From: Balaenoptera acutorostrata
Lineage: Eukaryota; Chordata; Mammalia; Artiodactyla; Balaenopteridae
Direction: 5' to 3'
NCBI RefSeq assembly: GCF_949987535.1
Contig: NC_080067.1
Coordinates: 4,712,001-4,776,000 of the forward strand
Length of the DNA: 64,000 nucleotides
Part shown: piece after piece, positions 11,390 through 22,511 of the stretch
Layout of the letters: every line of letters starts with the position of its first letter
Position numbering within the stretch: position 1 is the first letter of the stretch
Made by a program: the position numbers and the translations under genes
The notes under the pieces: generated by a model
Database searches by the model: none
The model's input: the letters and a program-made list of their open reading frames with translations, nothing else
What the model was told of the DNA's origin: nothing

Positions 11390-11475
11390 ATAGCAAACAC
11401 TTCTCGAATTCTTATTATGTGCCAGGCGCTGTTCTGTGATCAGCACACACGTTGTCATTATTCAAAGTACACACG
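11390..11475 (+). repeat. MIR SINE, left half (split)
   Basis: 'cttattatgtgccaggcgctgttct' is diagnostic of MIR. The repeat stops at about 11475-11487 and its second half reappears at 12772 after about 1.3 kb of later insertions. Confidence 0.75.
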
Positions 11476-11749
11476 GTATCTTTCTTTCTTTTTTAAAGAT
11501 ACAGCACTGAGTTTACTTCATTCCTTTTACATCTACCAAGTGAGGCTGCATTCTAGACCCCTTCCTTCTATACAGAGATTCTTTTTTTTTTAAATTGCGG
11601 TATAATTGAGAGATAGCATTATATTTCAGGTGTATAAAATGAATCAATATTTGTATACATTGCAAAATGATCACTGTAATAAGTTTAGTTAACTTCCATC
11701 ACCATACATAGTTACAAAATATTTTTTTTTTCTTGTCATGAGGACTTTT

Positions 11750-12088
11750 TTTTTTTTTTTTTTTTTAAATTTATTTATTTAATTTATTTATTTATTTATT
11801 TTTGGCTGTGCTGGGTCTTCGGTTCGTGCGAGGGCTTTCTCCAGCTGCGGCAAGCGGGGGCCACTCTTCATCGCGGTGCGGGGACCGCTCTTCATCGCGG
11901 TGCGCGGGCCTTTCACTATCGCGGCCCCTCCCGTTGCGGGGCACAGGCTCCAGACGCGCAGGCTCAGCAGCTGTGGCTCACGGGCCCAGCCACTCCGCGG
12001 CACGTGGGATCTTCCCAGACCAGGGCTCGAACCCGTGTCTCCTGCATTAGCAGGCAGACTCTCAACCACTGCGCCACCAGGGAAGCCC
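11750..12088 (-). mobile_element. CHR-type SINE, complete, with 24-bp internal duplication
   Basis: On the minus strand: the head 'gggcttccctggtggcgcag', B box GGTTCGAGCCC-like, long GC-rich body, 'acccagcacagcc' and a taaat/A tail. A perfect 15-bp TSD (gtcatgaggactttt) lies at 11735-11749 and 12089-12103. The unit ctcttcatcgcggtgc occurs twice, 24 bp apart (11864, 11888). Confidence 0.95.
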
Positions 12089-12111
12089 GTCATGAGGACT
12101 TTTAAGATCCA

Positions 12112-12313
12112 CAGTTGACCCTTGAACAATGTGGGCATTAGGGGCACCAACTTTGTGCAGCTGAAAATCTGCATGTAACTTATAGTCGGCCCTCTGCATC
12201 CACAGTTTCTCCCAACCAAGGATCGTGTACTACTGTAGTATTTACTACTGAAAAAAAATCTGTGTGTAAGTGGACCCACGCAGTTCAAACCCATGTTCTT
12301 CAAGGGCCAACTG
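12112..12313. mobile_element. Non-autonomous Tigger/pogo-like DNA transposon
   Basis: Terminal inverted repeats CAGTTGACCCTTGAACAA and the complement of TTCTTCAAGGGCCAACTG match at 16 of 18 positions. The interior has the 'atagtcggccctctgcatcc' type text known from mariner/Tigger MITEs. TA abuts the right end. It lies within an old L1. Confidence 0.75.
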
Positions 12314-12552
12314 TATTCTTTTGGCAACTTTCAAGTGTGCAATACAATGTTATTAACTATGGTCACCATCCTGTACATTACATCCCCATGACTTATTTAT
12401 TTTATAACTGGAGGTTTGTACTTTTTGATTCTAAATCGAAGACATTTTTAGTGATATTTGACTATATATCGTTATTTCCTTAAGAGCATAAGTGTCGCTA
12501 AGCTCATGTACTTATTTAAGTCAAACTGTTCTATCTGCAGGATTCTGGTTCC

Positions 12553-12759
12553 ATGCAGTTATTTTGTAAAAGTTTTTATTGGAGTATAGCTGCTTTACAA
12601 TGTTGTGTTAGTTTCTACTGTACAGCAAAGTGAAGCAGTCATACATATGTCCCCTCTTTTTTGGATTTCCTTCCCATTTAGGTCACCACAGAGCATTGAG
12701 TAGAGTTCCTTGTGCTGTACAGTCGGTTCTCATTAGTTATCTATTTTATACATAGTCGT
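12553..12759 (-). mobile_element. 5'-truncated L1 tail (antisense)
   Basis: 'tttttattggagtatagctg', 'ctgtacagcaaagtgaagc', 'gttccttgtgctgtacagtc' match the L1 3'UTR of the full-length copy at 28.2 kb. It ends at 12759, next to a 12-bp repeat (gtatctttcttt) shared with 11476. Confidence 0.85.
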
Positions 12760-12771
12760 GTATCTTTCTTT

Positions 12772-12870
12772 AAGTTTACACCACATACGAGGTAGGTGCT
12801 ATTACTCCCCTCCTTCTGCAGATGAGGAAACTGAGAGCTGGAGCGCACTCTAACTTAGGTCCAGACATCG
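12772..12870 (+). repeat. MIR SINE, right half (split)
   Basis: 'acgaggtaggtgctattact' and 'cagatgaggaaactgagag' continue the MIR that begins at 11390. Confidence 0.78.
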
Positions 12871-13006
12871 TTTGTTTATTGCGTGTTGGGTCCCTGTGCA
12901 GTTACCAGCTTCCTTCCCTTGGCTCAGATGGGTCCTTCAGTATTTGCTAGGTGGTGATGGGTTGGACTTTTTCTCTGTTCTTTTCAGGGGGTGATGCCAC
13001 GCTGTG

Positions 13007-13022
13007 TCAGTAGAGGGCGCTG
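13007..13022 (+). promoter_or_regulatory. CTCF-like motif
   Basis: TCAGTAGAGGGCGCTG agrees with 13 of 14 positions of the core consensus CCASYAGRKGGCRS. Occupancy is inference. Confidence 0.45.
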
Positions 13023-13116
13023 GAGGGACATTGCCAGGGAAAGATGCTCTTCCTCCGTCCGCGGCTGCGTTCGCTTCTCCCGCAGCCATCAGTCGTGGGG
13101 GGCTGAGCGGGGAGGG

Positions 13117-13130
13117 ACATCTGGTGGCGC
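13117..13130 (+). promoter_or_regulatory. Second, weaker CTCF-like motif
   Basis: ACATCTGGTGGCGC matches 11 of 14 core positions and has the same orientation as the motif about 110 bp upstream. Confidence 0.3.
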
Positions 13131-13754
13131 TCTGCGCGGCTGAGCCCCGGAGGGGGCAGTCGCTTAGCAACCTGCAGCCCCAGCCTGGGCCCCGGAACCA
13201 CCTTGCTCTGGCCTCCTGACACGGACCTGGCATACCCCGGACCCTGTGCCCTCTCACCAACCTGGCTTGTGCCCTTGACGTGTGTGGACACCACACACTC
13301 CAGGCCTTGCACCTGCAGTGACGCCAGACTCCCTCTGCACGCCCTCTCACCAGCCACAGCTCGCCTGTGCCTGAAGGGTCGATACTGCTTACCCAGCAAC
13401 CCTGGTCCAGCCCCAGTGCGGGCAACGCAGTGAACTTCACCACCCGAGGGCTGCAAGCAGGCCGTCTTCCATGAGGCTGAATGCCAGCCTTGGGGAGGGG
13501 ACTTTCCCTCTCAGTCTGTCCTTCCTTTGATAGTCTCCCTTTGTCCAAGGTCTCCTTTAGAGTTGTCTTTACATCTTTGTAGTTATTCTCCTATCAGGGG
13601 TTAATAATTCTTTATATTAAATTTATGTTTACTGTCTCTTGACTTCCTAACCTGATCCAGACTGACACCATCTCCTCCGCTTTTCCACCCAGAATAACCT
13701 CTTCGACTGTCTGCTTTGCTTTATTTCTGACTCATTTATACGAAGGTATTTTTT

Positions 13755-13995
13755 AAAATTTACTTTATTGAAGTATAGTTGATTTACAATGTTGCATTAA
13801 TTTCTTGTGTACAGCAAAGTGATTCAGTTATAAATATATATATATATTCTTTTTTATATTCTTTTCCATTATGGTTTATTACAGGATACAGAATATAGTC
13901 CCCTGTGCAATGCAATAGGTCCTTGTTGTTTATCTATTGTATGCATAATAGTTTGCATCTGCTAATCCCGAATTCCCAATCCATCCCCCCACCCC
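13755..13995 (-). mobile_element. 5'-truncated L1 tail (antisense)
   Basis: Antisense L1 3' end ('attgaagtatagttgattta', (TA)n, 'ggtccttgttgtttatct'). A 17-bp TSD with one mismatch (atacRaaggtatttttt) lies at 13738-13754 and 13996-14012. Confidence 0.92.
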
Positions 13996-14444
13996 ATACA
14001 AAGGTATTTTTTTATGACACCAACAATTCAATTGTTTTCTCTCTTTGAGCTCAGGGAGCAGCCAAGGGGATATTCAATAACTGATTGATTCCACACATAT
14101 TCAGTCATAAAAACTTTTGCTGAATGCATGTTTGATACAAGGTGCTGGGGTTCACAAGGCAGATCAAGGCACCATCTTTGCTTAGATGAGCTCAAAGTCC
14201 TGTAGAGGAGGCATGAGGTTAAACAGATAAATTAGAAGACAATGTGAGAACTACTATAGTTGAGAAATGAGCACAGCTTTCTGGGAGCACCATGACAGAA
14301 TGACTCATTCTGTCTGAGGGAGCTGACACAGCCCCATCGGAACTGGATCTGGAAGAGTTTACCTAACGCTAAAGTATGTGAAAATCTGTTGACATAGATC
14401 ACTGTATGGTTATATACAGGGCTATGTAGATAACTATAGACGGA
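13996..14444. other. Unassigned; possible ancient repeat
   Basis: The text around 14090-14290 ('gctgaatgcatgtttgatac', 'acaaggtgctggggttcac', 'gaggcatgaggttaaacag') has the style of an ancient mammalian repeat but is too diverged to name. Confidence 0.35.
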
Positions 14445-15110
14445 TTTTTTTCCTTTTTTTAAATTTAATTTTTATTTTATATTGGAGTAGAGTTGATTTA
14501 CAATGTTGTGTTAGTTTCAGGTGTACAGCAAAGTGATTCAATTATACATATACATATATCCATTCTTTTTCAGATTCTTTTCCCACTTAGGTTATTACAG
14601 AATATTGAGTAGAGTTCCCTGTGATATACAGTAGGTCTTTGTTGATTATCTATTTTATATATAGTATATGTTAATCCCAAACTCCTAATTTCCCTCCCTA
14701 CCACCTTTCCCCTTTGGTAACCATAAGTTTGTTTTCAAAGTCTGTTTCTGTTTTGTAAATAAATTCATTTGTATCATTCTTTTTAGATTCCACATATAAG
14801 TGATATTATATGATATTTGTCTTTCTCTGTTTGACTTACTTCACTTAGTATGATCATCTCTAGGTCCATCCATGTTGCTACAAATGGCATTAGTTCGTTC
14901 TTTTTTATGGCCGAGTAGTATTCCATTGTATATGTGTACCACATCTTCTTTATCCACTCCTCTGTCGATGGACATTTAGGTTGCTCCTCCCAGGTCTTGG
15001 CTATTGTGAATAGTGCTGCTATGAACATAGGGGTGCATCTATCTTTTTGAATTATGGTTTTCTCCAGATATATGCCCAGGAGTGGGATTGCTAGACTAAG
15101 TTTCTAGACT
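14445..15110 (-). mobile_element. 5'-truncated L1 (3'UTR and ORF2 end, antisense)
   Basis: The sequence runs from an L1 3'UTR tail into the ORF2 C-terminus. On the minus strand it encodes the conserved block [20 protein letters not shown] and [21 protein letters not shown]. It is truncated just past that block. Confidence 0.92.
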
Positions 15111-16190
15111 TTTTTATCAGGGTGCTAGTAAAGGTAAAGAGGGATGGTAAAATATCGTTGCTGTGCTGGGGTCAGAGGCCAGGGCCAGACATAGGCCTGG
15201 CTTTGTCATTAACTCACTGGAGGACCCTTGAACATAGTAACTCTGTGGAACTAAACTTCTCTGTCTATAACCTGAGGCCATCAGATCACATAGTCCTGTC
15301 TGTCTCTTCTAACTCTCAATGCTATATATTTTAATAGAATGCATTTAAATAGCACATGCAGGTTGTATGAAACCAAAAGAAAATTTTAATCAGAAAGCAT
15401 TCTAAATTGTCTGTAACATTTAATTTTACTTAAAAAAATGTTTTTTTCTGTAAATACCATGGCAAAACACTTAATTCTAGGTTATAGTTACAAGAGTGGT
15501 TGTTATTTTCTATCCTTTCCATATTAACTTTTTCAAAATAAAACAATTTAGTTTAGAAAGGAAAAATATAAGAAATGCACATTGGATATAAATAGATATT
15601 CAAAGTAATTCTAAAATTAAAATAAAAAAACTAAATTGTTTTGTTTTGTTTTTAAGTAAGGTACTATTTTGTTAAATAATAGGAGACATCTTGGAGGAGA
15701 TCTCAGAAATAGATGCTTTAATCTGGAGGAGTTACTGTGTTTATTGTTCACTTATTTGTCTTCCAGAAATGCTTACAATCAGGAAGGGCTGGCTCTGTAA
15801 TGGATCCTTTATATTTTCTGAGCAAATGCTAAAGTCAACCCTGCAGACAGCCCTGATGTTTTGACACAACTTTAATTACACTGGTGGCTCTAGATAGATG
15901 TTGCTAGGGACCAAATGGTAGAAGGACACATCACCAGATCTCACATCGTGAACACTTTACAGAGGCTTGGAAGAGAAGCTGAGAAATAGATTCCTTAATG
16001 AATATCATAAGTGAGGAGAAAATGTCCGGAATGTGTGTATATTTATTTGTCAGTATGATGTTGTTAAAGGTCTCTGAGGATATTGGTATCTGCAATTATT
16101 TTAAGATATTTAGCATTCGAGGTGGCAAATGGGCTTTTCAGCGGAGTCTACTTATTCTGTCTATAGCAGCTTAGTATGATGACTGGGGAA
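15111..16190. other. No recognised feature
   Basis: AT-rich DNA with A- and T-runs around 15440-15660. No gene or repeat family assigned. Confidence 0.4.
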
Positions 16191-16194
16191 CTGG

Positions 16195-16375
16195 GATTTG
16201 GAGTGACAGCTTGGAAAGTTTACTTCAACTCTCTGAGCCTTAGGTTCACAGGTCTGCAAAATAAGGCTGGTGATAACAGTACTTACACTGTAGGATTAAA
16301 GAGGTGATATATGTCACGAAGTACCCCATTGTCTGGAAAAGAGAAAGCACTCAATAAAAGTAAAGATTTATTATG
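16195..16375 (-). repeat. MIR SINE (antisense)
   Basis: 'caactctctgagccttagg', 'tctgcaaaataaggctgg', 'actgtaggattaaagaggt', 'gaaagcactcaataaaagt' follow the reverse MIR order. Confidence 0.85.
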
Positions 16376-16739
16376 ATCACTAGAGCAAATATCTCAGGAA
16401 GATGATATAGAGGGGCCAGATGCTAAAAGGATGGGTCCAAGTATTGGATTAGGAGCCTACTCATTGTGTAACCTCAGATGAGTTCATGATGATCTTTAAA
16501 TCCTGAGTTTTTTATCTGTAAGATTGAACTTACTAAGTCTGCTTCCTTCCCTTCTAGGATTGCTGCAAGAACCAAAGGAGAATGTGTATGTGAGAGTACT
16601 CCCTGCACGCCATGGGCCAGTGGAAGCGATTCCTGTGCGGCAGAATCATCTTCCCAACCACCATCCTAGCATACAAAGGGAGACCTAAGTAGGACATAGT
16701 AGAAAGACAGAAACTTGTTCAGCATCTTTCCTGCAGCAC
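16376..16739. other. No recognised feature
   Basis: No gene or repeat recognised; likely diverged unique sequence. Confidence 0.4.
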
Positions 16740-17395
16740 ATTCTATGGACTGTCTCCAAAACATATTGAATGCTATCCATTTCTTTGCTTCCTTTGCTGC
16801 CATCTTAGTTCAAGATACCATCATCTGTCATTGAGGGAAGTGGCCTCTTTATTGGTATTTTGCTTCTACTCCTGATCCCTTTTAAGCCATTTTCCACTCA
16901 ATTTCCAGGGCAATGTTACTCTTCTTCTTAAAGCCCCATAATGGCTTCCCCATCACACTTAGAATAAAATCTGTACTCTTTACCATGAAGTCGTGTACAA
17001 TCCAATCCCTGCTCACCTCTCTGATTTTATCTTCTGCTACTTTTTGTTGCCCACTACATGCCAGCCTCATGAGCCTTCCTTCTATTCTTTAAGAAGGTCA
17101 AGTTCATTCCTAAGAGCATTGATCTAGTTGCCCTGCCAGCCTAAAATATGCTTCCTTCTGATGGCTTCCCCCAGTCCTGTTGCAGCTGACTATTTCTTGT
17201 CATTCTGTGGTCTCCCTGGAGAGGATTTTTCTGGCCATTTTATTGCACTGTCCTATTTTAATTTTCTCCATAGCTTATTGTCTTTGAAGTTTAGCTTCAG
17301 AAGAATGACATCCTTATCTGTCTTATTTGATGCTTCATTCCTAGGACCTAAAAAATACTTGACATACAATAGGTGCTAAAAAAATCCATTAGCTA
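16740..17395 (+). repeat. LINE L2, 3' end
   Basis: The run 'aaagccccataatggcttcc', 'tagaataaaatctgtactct', 'tccctgctcacctctctga', 'gccctgccagcctaaaat', ending 'tgacatacaataggtgct' is L2 3' end text. Confidence 0.8.
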
Positions 17396-17694
17396 AACAT
17401 ATAAATTAAACTTTAAAAGGGGTCAATATTAGCAAGGACTTGCTTATTGTTATTCATTTTTTGTTTGTTTCACTTAGAAGACTCTAAAGGACCTCAAGTC
17501 TCCTCCAGGATAGGACTTCAAATGCTTGAATTTATCTCCTTCATGTACTCACTTCTTGGAGCCTGGAATGGCTCCTAGCTTCTAGAAGGATCTGGTTCTT
17601 TGCTTTGGGGATAGTGATGACATCTGGGGAGCATAACAAGTAGAGGAAAAAAAAAAAAAAGCCTGAGGGCACCAACAGCCATAGAATAGATTTG
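17396..17694. other. No recognised feature
   Basis: Low-copy-looking sequence with a poly-A run near 17647. No feature called. Confidence 0.4.
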
Positions 17695-18015
17695 TAGCAG
17701 TAGAATGTCTCCAAATAAACTGTTGTATATTCATACAATGGAATGTAAGGAAGAGAGCAAAACTGCTTCATGAGGCATCTTGCAGTCATAATGGTGAATG
17801 AAGGAAATGACAGAGTACAAACTATATACTATATGATTCCACTTATTTGAAGTCCGTGAACAGGCAAAACTAATGTATGGTGATTCAAGTCAGGACAGTG
17901 GTTACCTTTGAGGGGAAGGTATTGAGTAGGAGGACACATGAAAATACTCTATGTTATATATGCAAAAATGAATCCCCTTTTATATTTAATATTGATATAA
18001 CTCAATAAAAATATT
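17695..18015 (+). mobile_element. Old L1M 3' end
   Basis: 'actgttgtatattcatacaatggaatg', 'tatgattccacttatttga', 'aggacagtggttacctttg', 'tataactcaataaaaatat' follow the sense strand of an old L1 3' end. Confidence 0.72.
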
Positions 18016-18189
18016 TTAAAAATCCATGGACATAGCCATTAAAAAATCCTGAGGAGGGAGTTGTGGGGGAAATAACAGAGAGGGAGGTCAGAGATGGTGG
18101 AGATACATTTAAGGTAGATCCAGCATGGACCCACCATCCGTGGACTCTGTGGATAGGTGAGATAAGCCAGCATGAAGTTTCCCACTGTT

Positions 18190-18475
18190 TAGATGAACAT
18201 ATACACACTGCTATATACAAAATAGATAACCAATAAGGACCTACTGTATAGCACAAGGAGCTCTACTCAATATTTTGTAAAAACCTATAAGGGGAACAAA
18301 TCTGAAAAAATAGATATATATGTATGTATAACTGAATCACTTTGCTGTACACCTGAAACTAACACAACACTAAATCAACTATACTTCAATAAAAAATAAT
18401 TTTAAAAACTTTTTAAAGGGAAGATATTTAAAATTTTAAAAAATTTTAAAAAATGGAAAGGAAAAAAAAAGACTT
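18190..18475 (+). mobile_element. 5'-truncated L1 tail
   Basis: 'gataaccaataaggacctac', 'tgaatcactttgctgtacac' and 'caactatacttcaataaaa' identify an L1 3'UTR in sense orientation with an A-rich tail. TSDs are unclear. Confidence 0.88.
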
Positions 18476-18479
18476 CACC

Positions 18480-19789
18480 TACATATCCTGCAAAACCTAA
18501 TCAGCCTAATTGTGGGGTCACAACTCTAGTGCCCAGAGAACTCAAGATATTCAACATTGCTCAAAAGTCAAGATTTTAGTAGCAAAAACAAACATAGGAA
18601 ATGCTGAATTCTGGAATTAAAAAAAAAAAAACAGCATAAACAGTGACACACATCACATGCAAAATTTACCTACTTGACAACAAAAAATTGATGAGGCTGG
18701 CTACCCTCTGATTTTTTTTCTTTTTTTTTTAAAACAAGACAGAGTAAATTTCTCAAACACGGGAGTCACAGAGGCTTTGATGGTACATACTAATCAAGGC
18801 AAAAGCCCACACCACCTAACCTCCTTCATGTACAAATCCGTATTTTCCTCTAGGCTAAAATGCAGTGTCTTTCTCAAGTATTCTGCTCCCCTGAACTCTA
18901 TAGAACAGAAGGGAATGTAGTGGGTCAGCTGGCAGGAGACGTGACATTCTGAGGCTTGTAGAGCCATTTAATTAGATGAAATGACAGTCAACGCCACAGA
19001 CCACTGCTTGGATGATTTGCATTCTCCATAAATTATGGGGCAGATATTTATTCTTTGCAGAGAGCGGTTCCTTTTCTCCCTTTTGGCTCAAATTCCCTCT
19101 GATTTTTCAGAATGATCAAGTGCTTGGAAATACATTTCGTGTGGTTTGTTTTATTTTTAAAGATGGGAGGGGTATATGTGTGGCTGAAAAGCCAACTCCA
19201 AACATGAAGTACTTTCCTAACATCTATACGTGAAGCTCGCATTTCCGCACGTTTTCATGGCTGGCATTTCGAAGACCATCATGCTTGTGATTCTTTACAG
19301 AAGACCCGAGGTTGGCTTAAAGAGTTGGCTTGAAAAGCACAGCTTGTTTCTTTGTTTCAACAGAACAAAATGGCTCATCTAGTTTGCAATCTGCCGCCAT
19401 CCAGAACTGGGTAGCATTGTGGTAAGTGGTACTTTAGTTCCTAGCTTTAGAGCCCCTGTATGTTTCCTCTTTGGTTGCCCTGTTTTATCAGACCTTTCTT
19501 AAGTATAAGCCACATTCCTACTCCCCTTTGTCTGGGTTTCTCCAGCCTGTGCTTACAGGTAAAGCTATATTATTAAGAATCAGCTGGTTCCTCTGGCTTT
19601 TGCTCTTCCTGTTCACATAGGATCTTAGGTTCCTCAGGTGAGGTATCCCTCAAGTATTAGGTGTTCCCAACAGGTATCTCATGTGTGCTTATAAACCAGC
19701 CAGGCTCAGCTGGGCAGCACTGCATCAACAGACAATTATGTGTCTGCCACCATGAGACCCAGAAGCCCTTGAGATGGCATGGCCAACGT
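18480..19789. other. No recognised feature
   Basis: Low-copy-looking sequence with A-runs near 18616 and 18720. The stretch around 19240-19430 shows no repeat signature, but conservation cannot be judged from one sequence. Confidence 0.4.
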
Positions 19790-20850
19790 GGTGAAGAATG
19801 AGTGATGGTTTTAGAATATGGCTCCAATAAAGAAGATGTGGTACATATATACAATGGAATATTACTCAGTCATAAAAAGGAACGAAATTGGGTCATTTGT
19901 AGAGACATGGATGGACCTAGAGACTGTCATACAGAGTGAAGTAAGTCAGAAAGAGAAAAACAAGTATCGCATATTAACGCATATATGTGGAATCTGAAAA
20001 ATTGGTATAGACGATCTTATTTACAAAGCAGAAATAGAGACACAGAGGTAGAGAACAAACGTATGAATACCAAGGGGGAAAGGGGAGGGTGGGATGAATT
20101 GAGAGATTGGGATTGACATATATACGCTATTGATACTATGTATAAAATAGATAACTAATGAGAACCTACTGTACAGCACAGGGAACTCTTCTCAATGCTC
20201 TGTGGTGACCTAAATGAGAAGGAAATCCAAAAAAGAGGGGATATATGCGTACGTACAGCTGATTCACTTTGCTATACAGTATAAACTAACACAATATTGT
20301 AAAGCAGCTATACTCCAATTAAAAAAATAAAATAAAATAAAATAAAATAAAATATGGCTCCAAATTCTGTGATATTCCTTCAATCAAGGTCATGTCTGTG
20401 TCCCTTCCCTTAGAATCTGGGTGGGCCAACAGTCCTTTGACCAGTAGAGTATGGCAGACACGATACTATGTGGCTTCCAAGGTCAGGTCTTAAAAGCCAT
20501 GCCACTGCCACCTGGCTCTCCTGGAACATTTCCTCTCCAGGTGGTCTCTCTTGGGACACTGTCTCTCAGAACCCAGCTGTGAGAAGACCAAGCCTCATGG
20601 AGAAGCCACGTGTAGGTGCTTGATCAGTAGTCCTGGCTAAGTCCCCAGACTTGTAGTCATCCCAGCCCGACATGTGAGTGAAAAGCCTCCAGATAATCCC
20701 AATGCCCAACAGTTTGGATCCCCCCATCCCTCCCACTCTTCCCAGCTGAGGCCCCAGACATTATGGACCACAGACAAGCCTTTCCCACTGCTGACCTGTC
20801 CAATCTCCAGACCTTCCGAATCGTGGGATATGATAAAATGGTGATTTTTA
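19790..20850 (+). mobile_element. MaLR-like LTR, split by an L1
   Basis: The LTR-like text resumes after the L1: 'caattctgtgatattcc'-type start, 'tgtggcttccaaggtcagg', 'ctgtgagaagaccaagcct', 'catgtgagtgaaaagcctcc', 'tgataaaatggtg'. This matches the layout of a MaLR-type LTR. Family named from memory. Confidence 0.55.
19828..20347 (+). mobile_element. 5'-truncated L1 with (aaaat)n tail
   Basis: It starts in the ORF2 C-terminal region ('aagatgtggtacatatata', 'cataaaaaggaacgaaattg') and runs through the 3'UTR to a (taaaa)n tail. A perfect 13-bp TSD (aatatggctccaa) lies at 19815-19827 and 20348-20360. Confidence 0.94.
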
Positions 20851-21194
20851 TCTCAGTTGGGGATGGTTCCCCAGCAGCAGATAACTGGAGTAGAATGCTT
20901 TACTTTCCTTTTGGATTTTGTGCCCTGCTGTGTCAGAGTGGTCCTGAGGAGGGCTATTTGTCCTCTGAGCTCACTCAGGCTCAGAAGCACCCCTTACATC
21001 TTAGAGCTCATCTATAGGAAGGCTGAGAAGCCTCTCTACCTACAGAGGCCCCTTGGGCCTGTCCCACATCTTCCTCAGATGTCTTTCTCCTAATGTTCTG
21101 CAGCACCTCTGTGTCAACAGGCCTCCAGTGGGCACAGTCCATCAGTTTTCCAAATGAACCCAGACAAAAGTTAATCCTCAATCTATTGATAACC

Positions 21195-21655
21195 ATAATG
21201 CCATTTGCAGCAACATGGATGGACCTAGAGATTGTCATACTGAGTAAAGTAAGTCAGACAGAGAAAGACAAATATCATATGATATCACTTACATGTGGAA
21301 TCCATAAAAAAATATGATACAAATGAACTTATTTACAAAACTGAAACAGACTCACAGACTTACAAAATGAACTTATGGTTACCAGGGGGGAAGGGTAGTG
21401 GGGAGGGATATTTAGGGAGTTTGGGATTGACATGTACACACTCTTATATTTAAAATGGATAACCAACAAGGACCTACTGTATAGCACAGGGAACTCTGCT
21501 CAATATTCTGCAACAACCTATTGGGACTAGAATTTGATAAAGAATAGATACATATATATGTATAACTGAATCACTTTGTAGTACACCCGAAACTAACACA
21601 ACATTGTTAATCAACTGTACTCCAATATAAAATAAAAAGTTAAAAAAAATTTTTA
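21195..21655 (+). mobile_element. 5'-truncated L1 tail
   Basis: 'gcagcaacatggatggacc', 'cagacagagaaagacaaat', 'aacaaggacctactgtatag', 'gaatcactttgtagtacac' are the ORF2 end and 3'UTR of L1 in sense. TSDs are not obvious. Confidence 0.9.
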
Positions 21656-21739
21656 AATGGTTGATGTTTATGAGTTGGGGTGACATGTGTAGGTACATGC
21701 ACAGAGAGTGAAACAAGATGCTTTTAAATATTTGAGTGT

Positions 21740-21965
21740 CTGAGATGTTACTGACACAGTAGGTGAGCAGAGACCTTAAGAAAGTGAGCAAGGAAGCCCT
21801 GTGGATTTCCAAGGGATGGCTTCTGGGCAGAGGAAAGGCAGAGACAGCAGCCCTGAGGCAGCAGCAGCTGGGGTGTGCGAGTGATGGGGTCAGAGAGGAG
21901 AGCAGTGATGAGGTCAGGGAGGAGAGCAGGGGCCAGACCATGGGGGGGCCTGGTTGGACTGAGAT
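21740..21965 (+). repeat. Ancient interspersed repeat, family not named
   Basis: 'gagcagagaccttaagaaag', 'gcagaggaaaggcagagac', 'ccctgaggcagcagcagct', 'aggggccagaccatggggg' match a high-copy mammalian repeat also present at 47.5 kb. Confidence 0.5.
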
Positions 21966-22340
21966 TTTATTGGCAGTGGGAGGAGATTTTATTTGGAGGG
22001 ATTCAGCTGAAGAAGGACAGGCTCTGGCTCACCAACGTAGAAGATTCATCCTGGCTGCCTTGTGGAGAATAGATTGTAAACTGGGAGTCCAAGTGGGAGG
22101 CTCTCACTTGGCAATATTGTCACCTATTATAACTGGAGAAGCAGAGCATAACCTAATGAACTTTTAGTTCTACAGGAAAAGGCTGGAAAACAATATTTTC
22201 TGAAAACATGCTTCATGAAGAACTATGGATGAAGATGTTGGTCCATAAACTTTTGGGAAATCAGATAGAAAGACATCTACTAAATTTCTGAGAAAATCAA
22301 AAAAGAAACCACAATATGGTAGAGCCTTGGTCAGCCCAGA

Positions 22341-22511
22341 TGTTACCGGACCAAACTCCAAGCAAGGAGTCTGGGTCTTTTAAGCACTAGCTGCCTGGAC
22401 TCCTTGCTAGGTGCCCTGCAATAAATGCTGCACTTTTCTTAACACAACCCGGTGTCAGCAGATTGGCTTTACTGCCCTCAGGCAAGTGGACCCACGTTTG
22501 GTTCAGTAACA
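22341..22511 (+). mobile_element. Short ERV-like LTR or internally deleted LTR
   Basis: It begins TGTTACC and ends GTAACA (6-bp inverted termini), with AATAAA at 22430-22435 and a U5-like end 'ggcaagtggacccacgttt'. At 171 bp it is far shorter than a normal LTR, so most of U3 is missing. No clear TSD. Confidence 0.55.

Larger units (their letters stand above)
11580..12480 (-). mobile_element. Old L1 3' end (antisense), carrying a SINE and a DNA transposon
   Basis: Poly-T then 'gcggtataattgagagat', 'caggtgtataaaatgaatc', 'ccatcaccatacatag', and after the insertions 'ggcaactttcaagtgtgc', 'ggtcaccatcctgtacat' follow the antisense L1 3'UTR. It is interrupted by a SINE (11750-12088) and a Tigger-like element (12112-12313). 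Confidence 0.78.
12871..13740. other. Unassigned segment with a CpG-richer patch
   Basis: From 13000 to 13450 GC and CpG rise. ORFs of 150-200 codons run across it but have no recognisable domain and overlap in several frames. Two CTCF-like motifs lie at 13007 and 13117. No other feature recognised. Confidence 0.4.

Noticed and set aside
11788..12327. A 179-codon ORF on the minus strand
   Set aside because: It runs through a CHR SINE and its flanks. The same peptide phrases recur at 26.1 and 51.9 kb because of the SINE, so it is not a gene.
12937..13548. A 203-codon minus-strand ORF
   Set aside because: It spans a CpG-rich patch in which other frames are also open. The sequence is low in recognisable structure and rich in Pro, Arg and Ser. 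No homology recognised.
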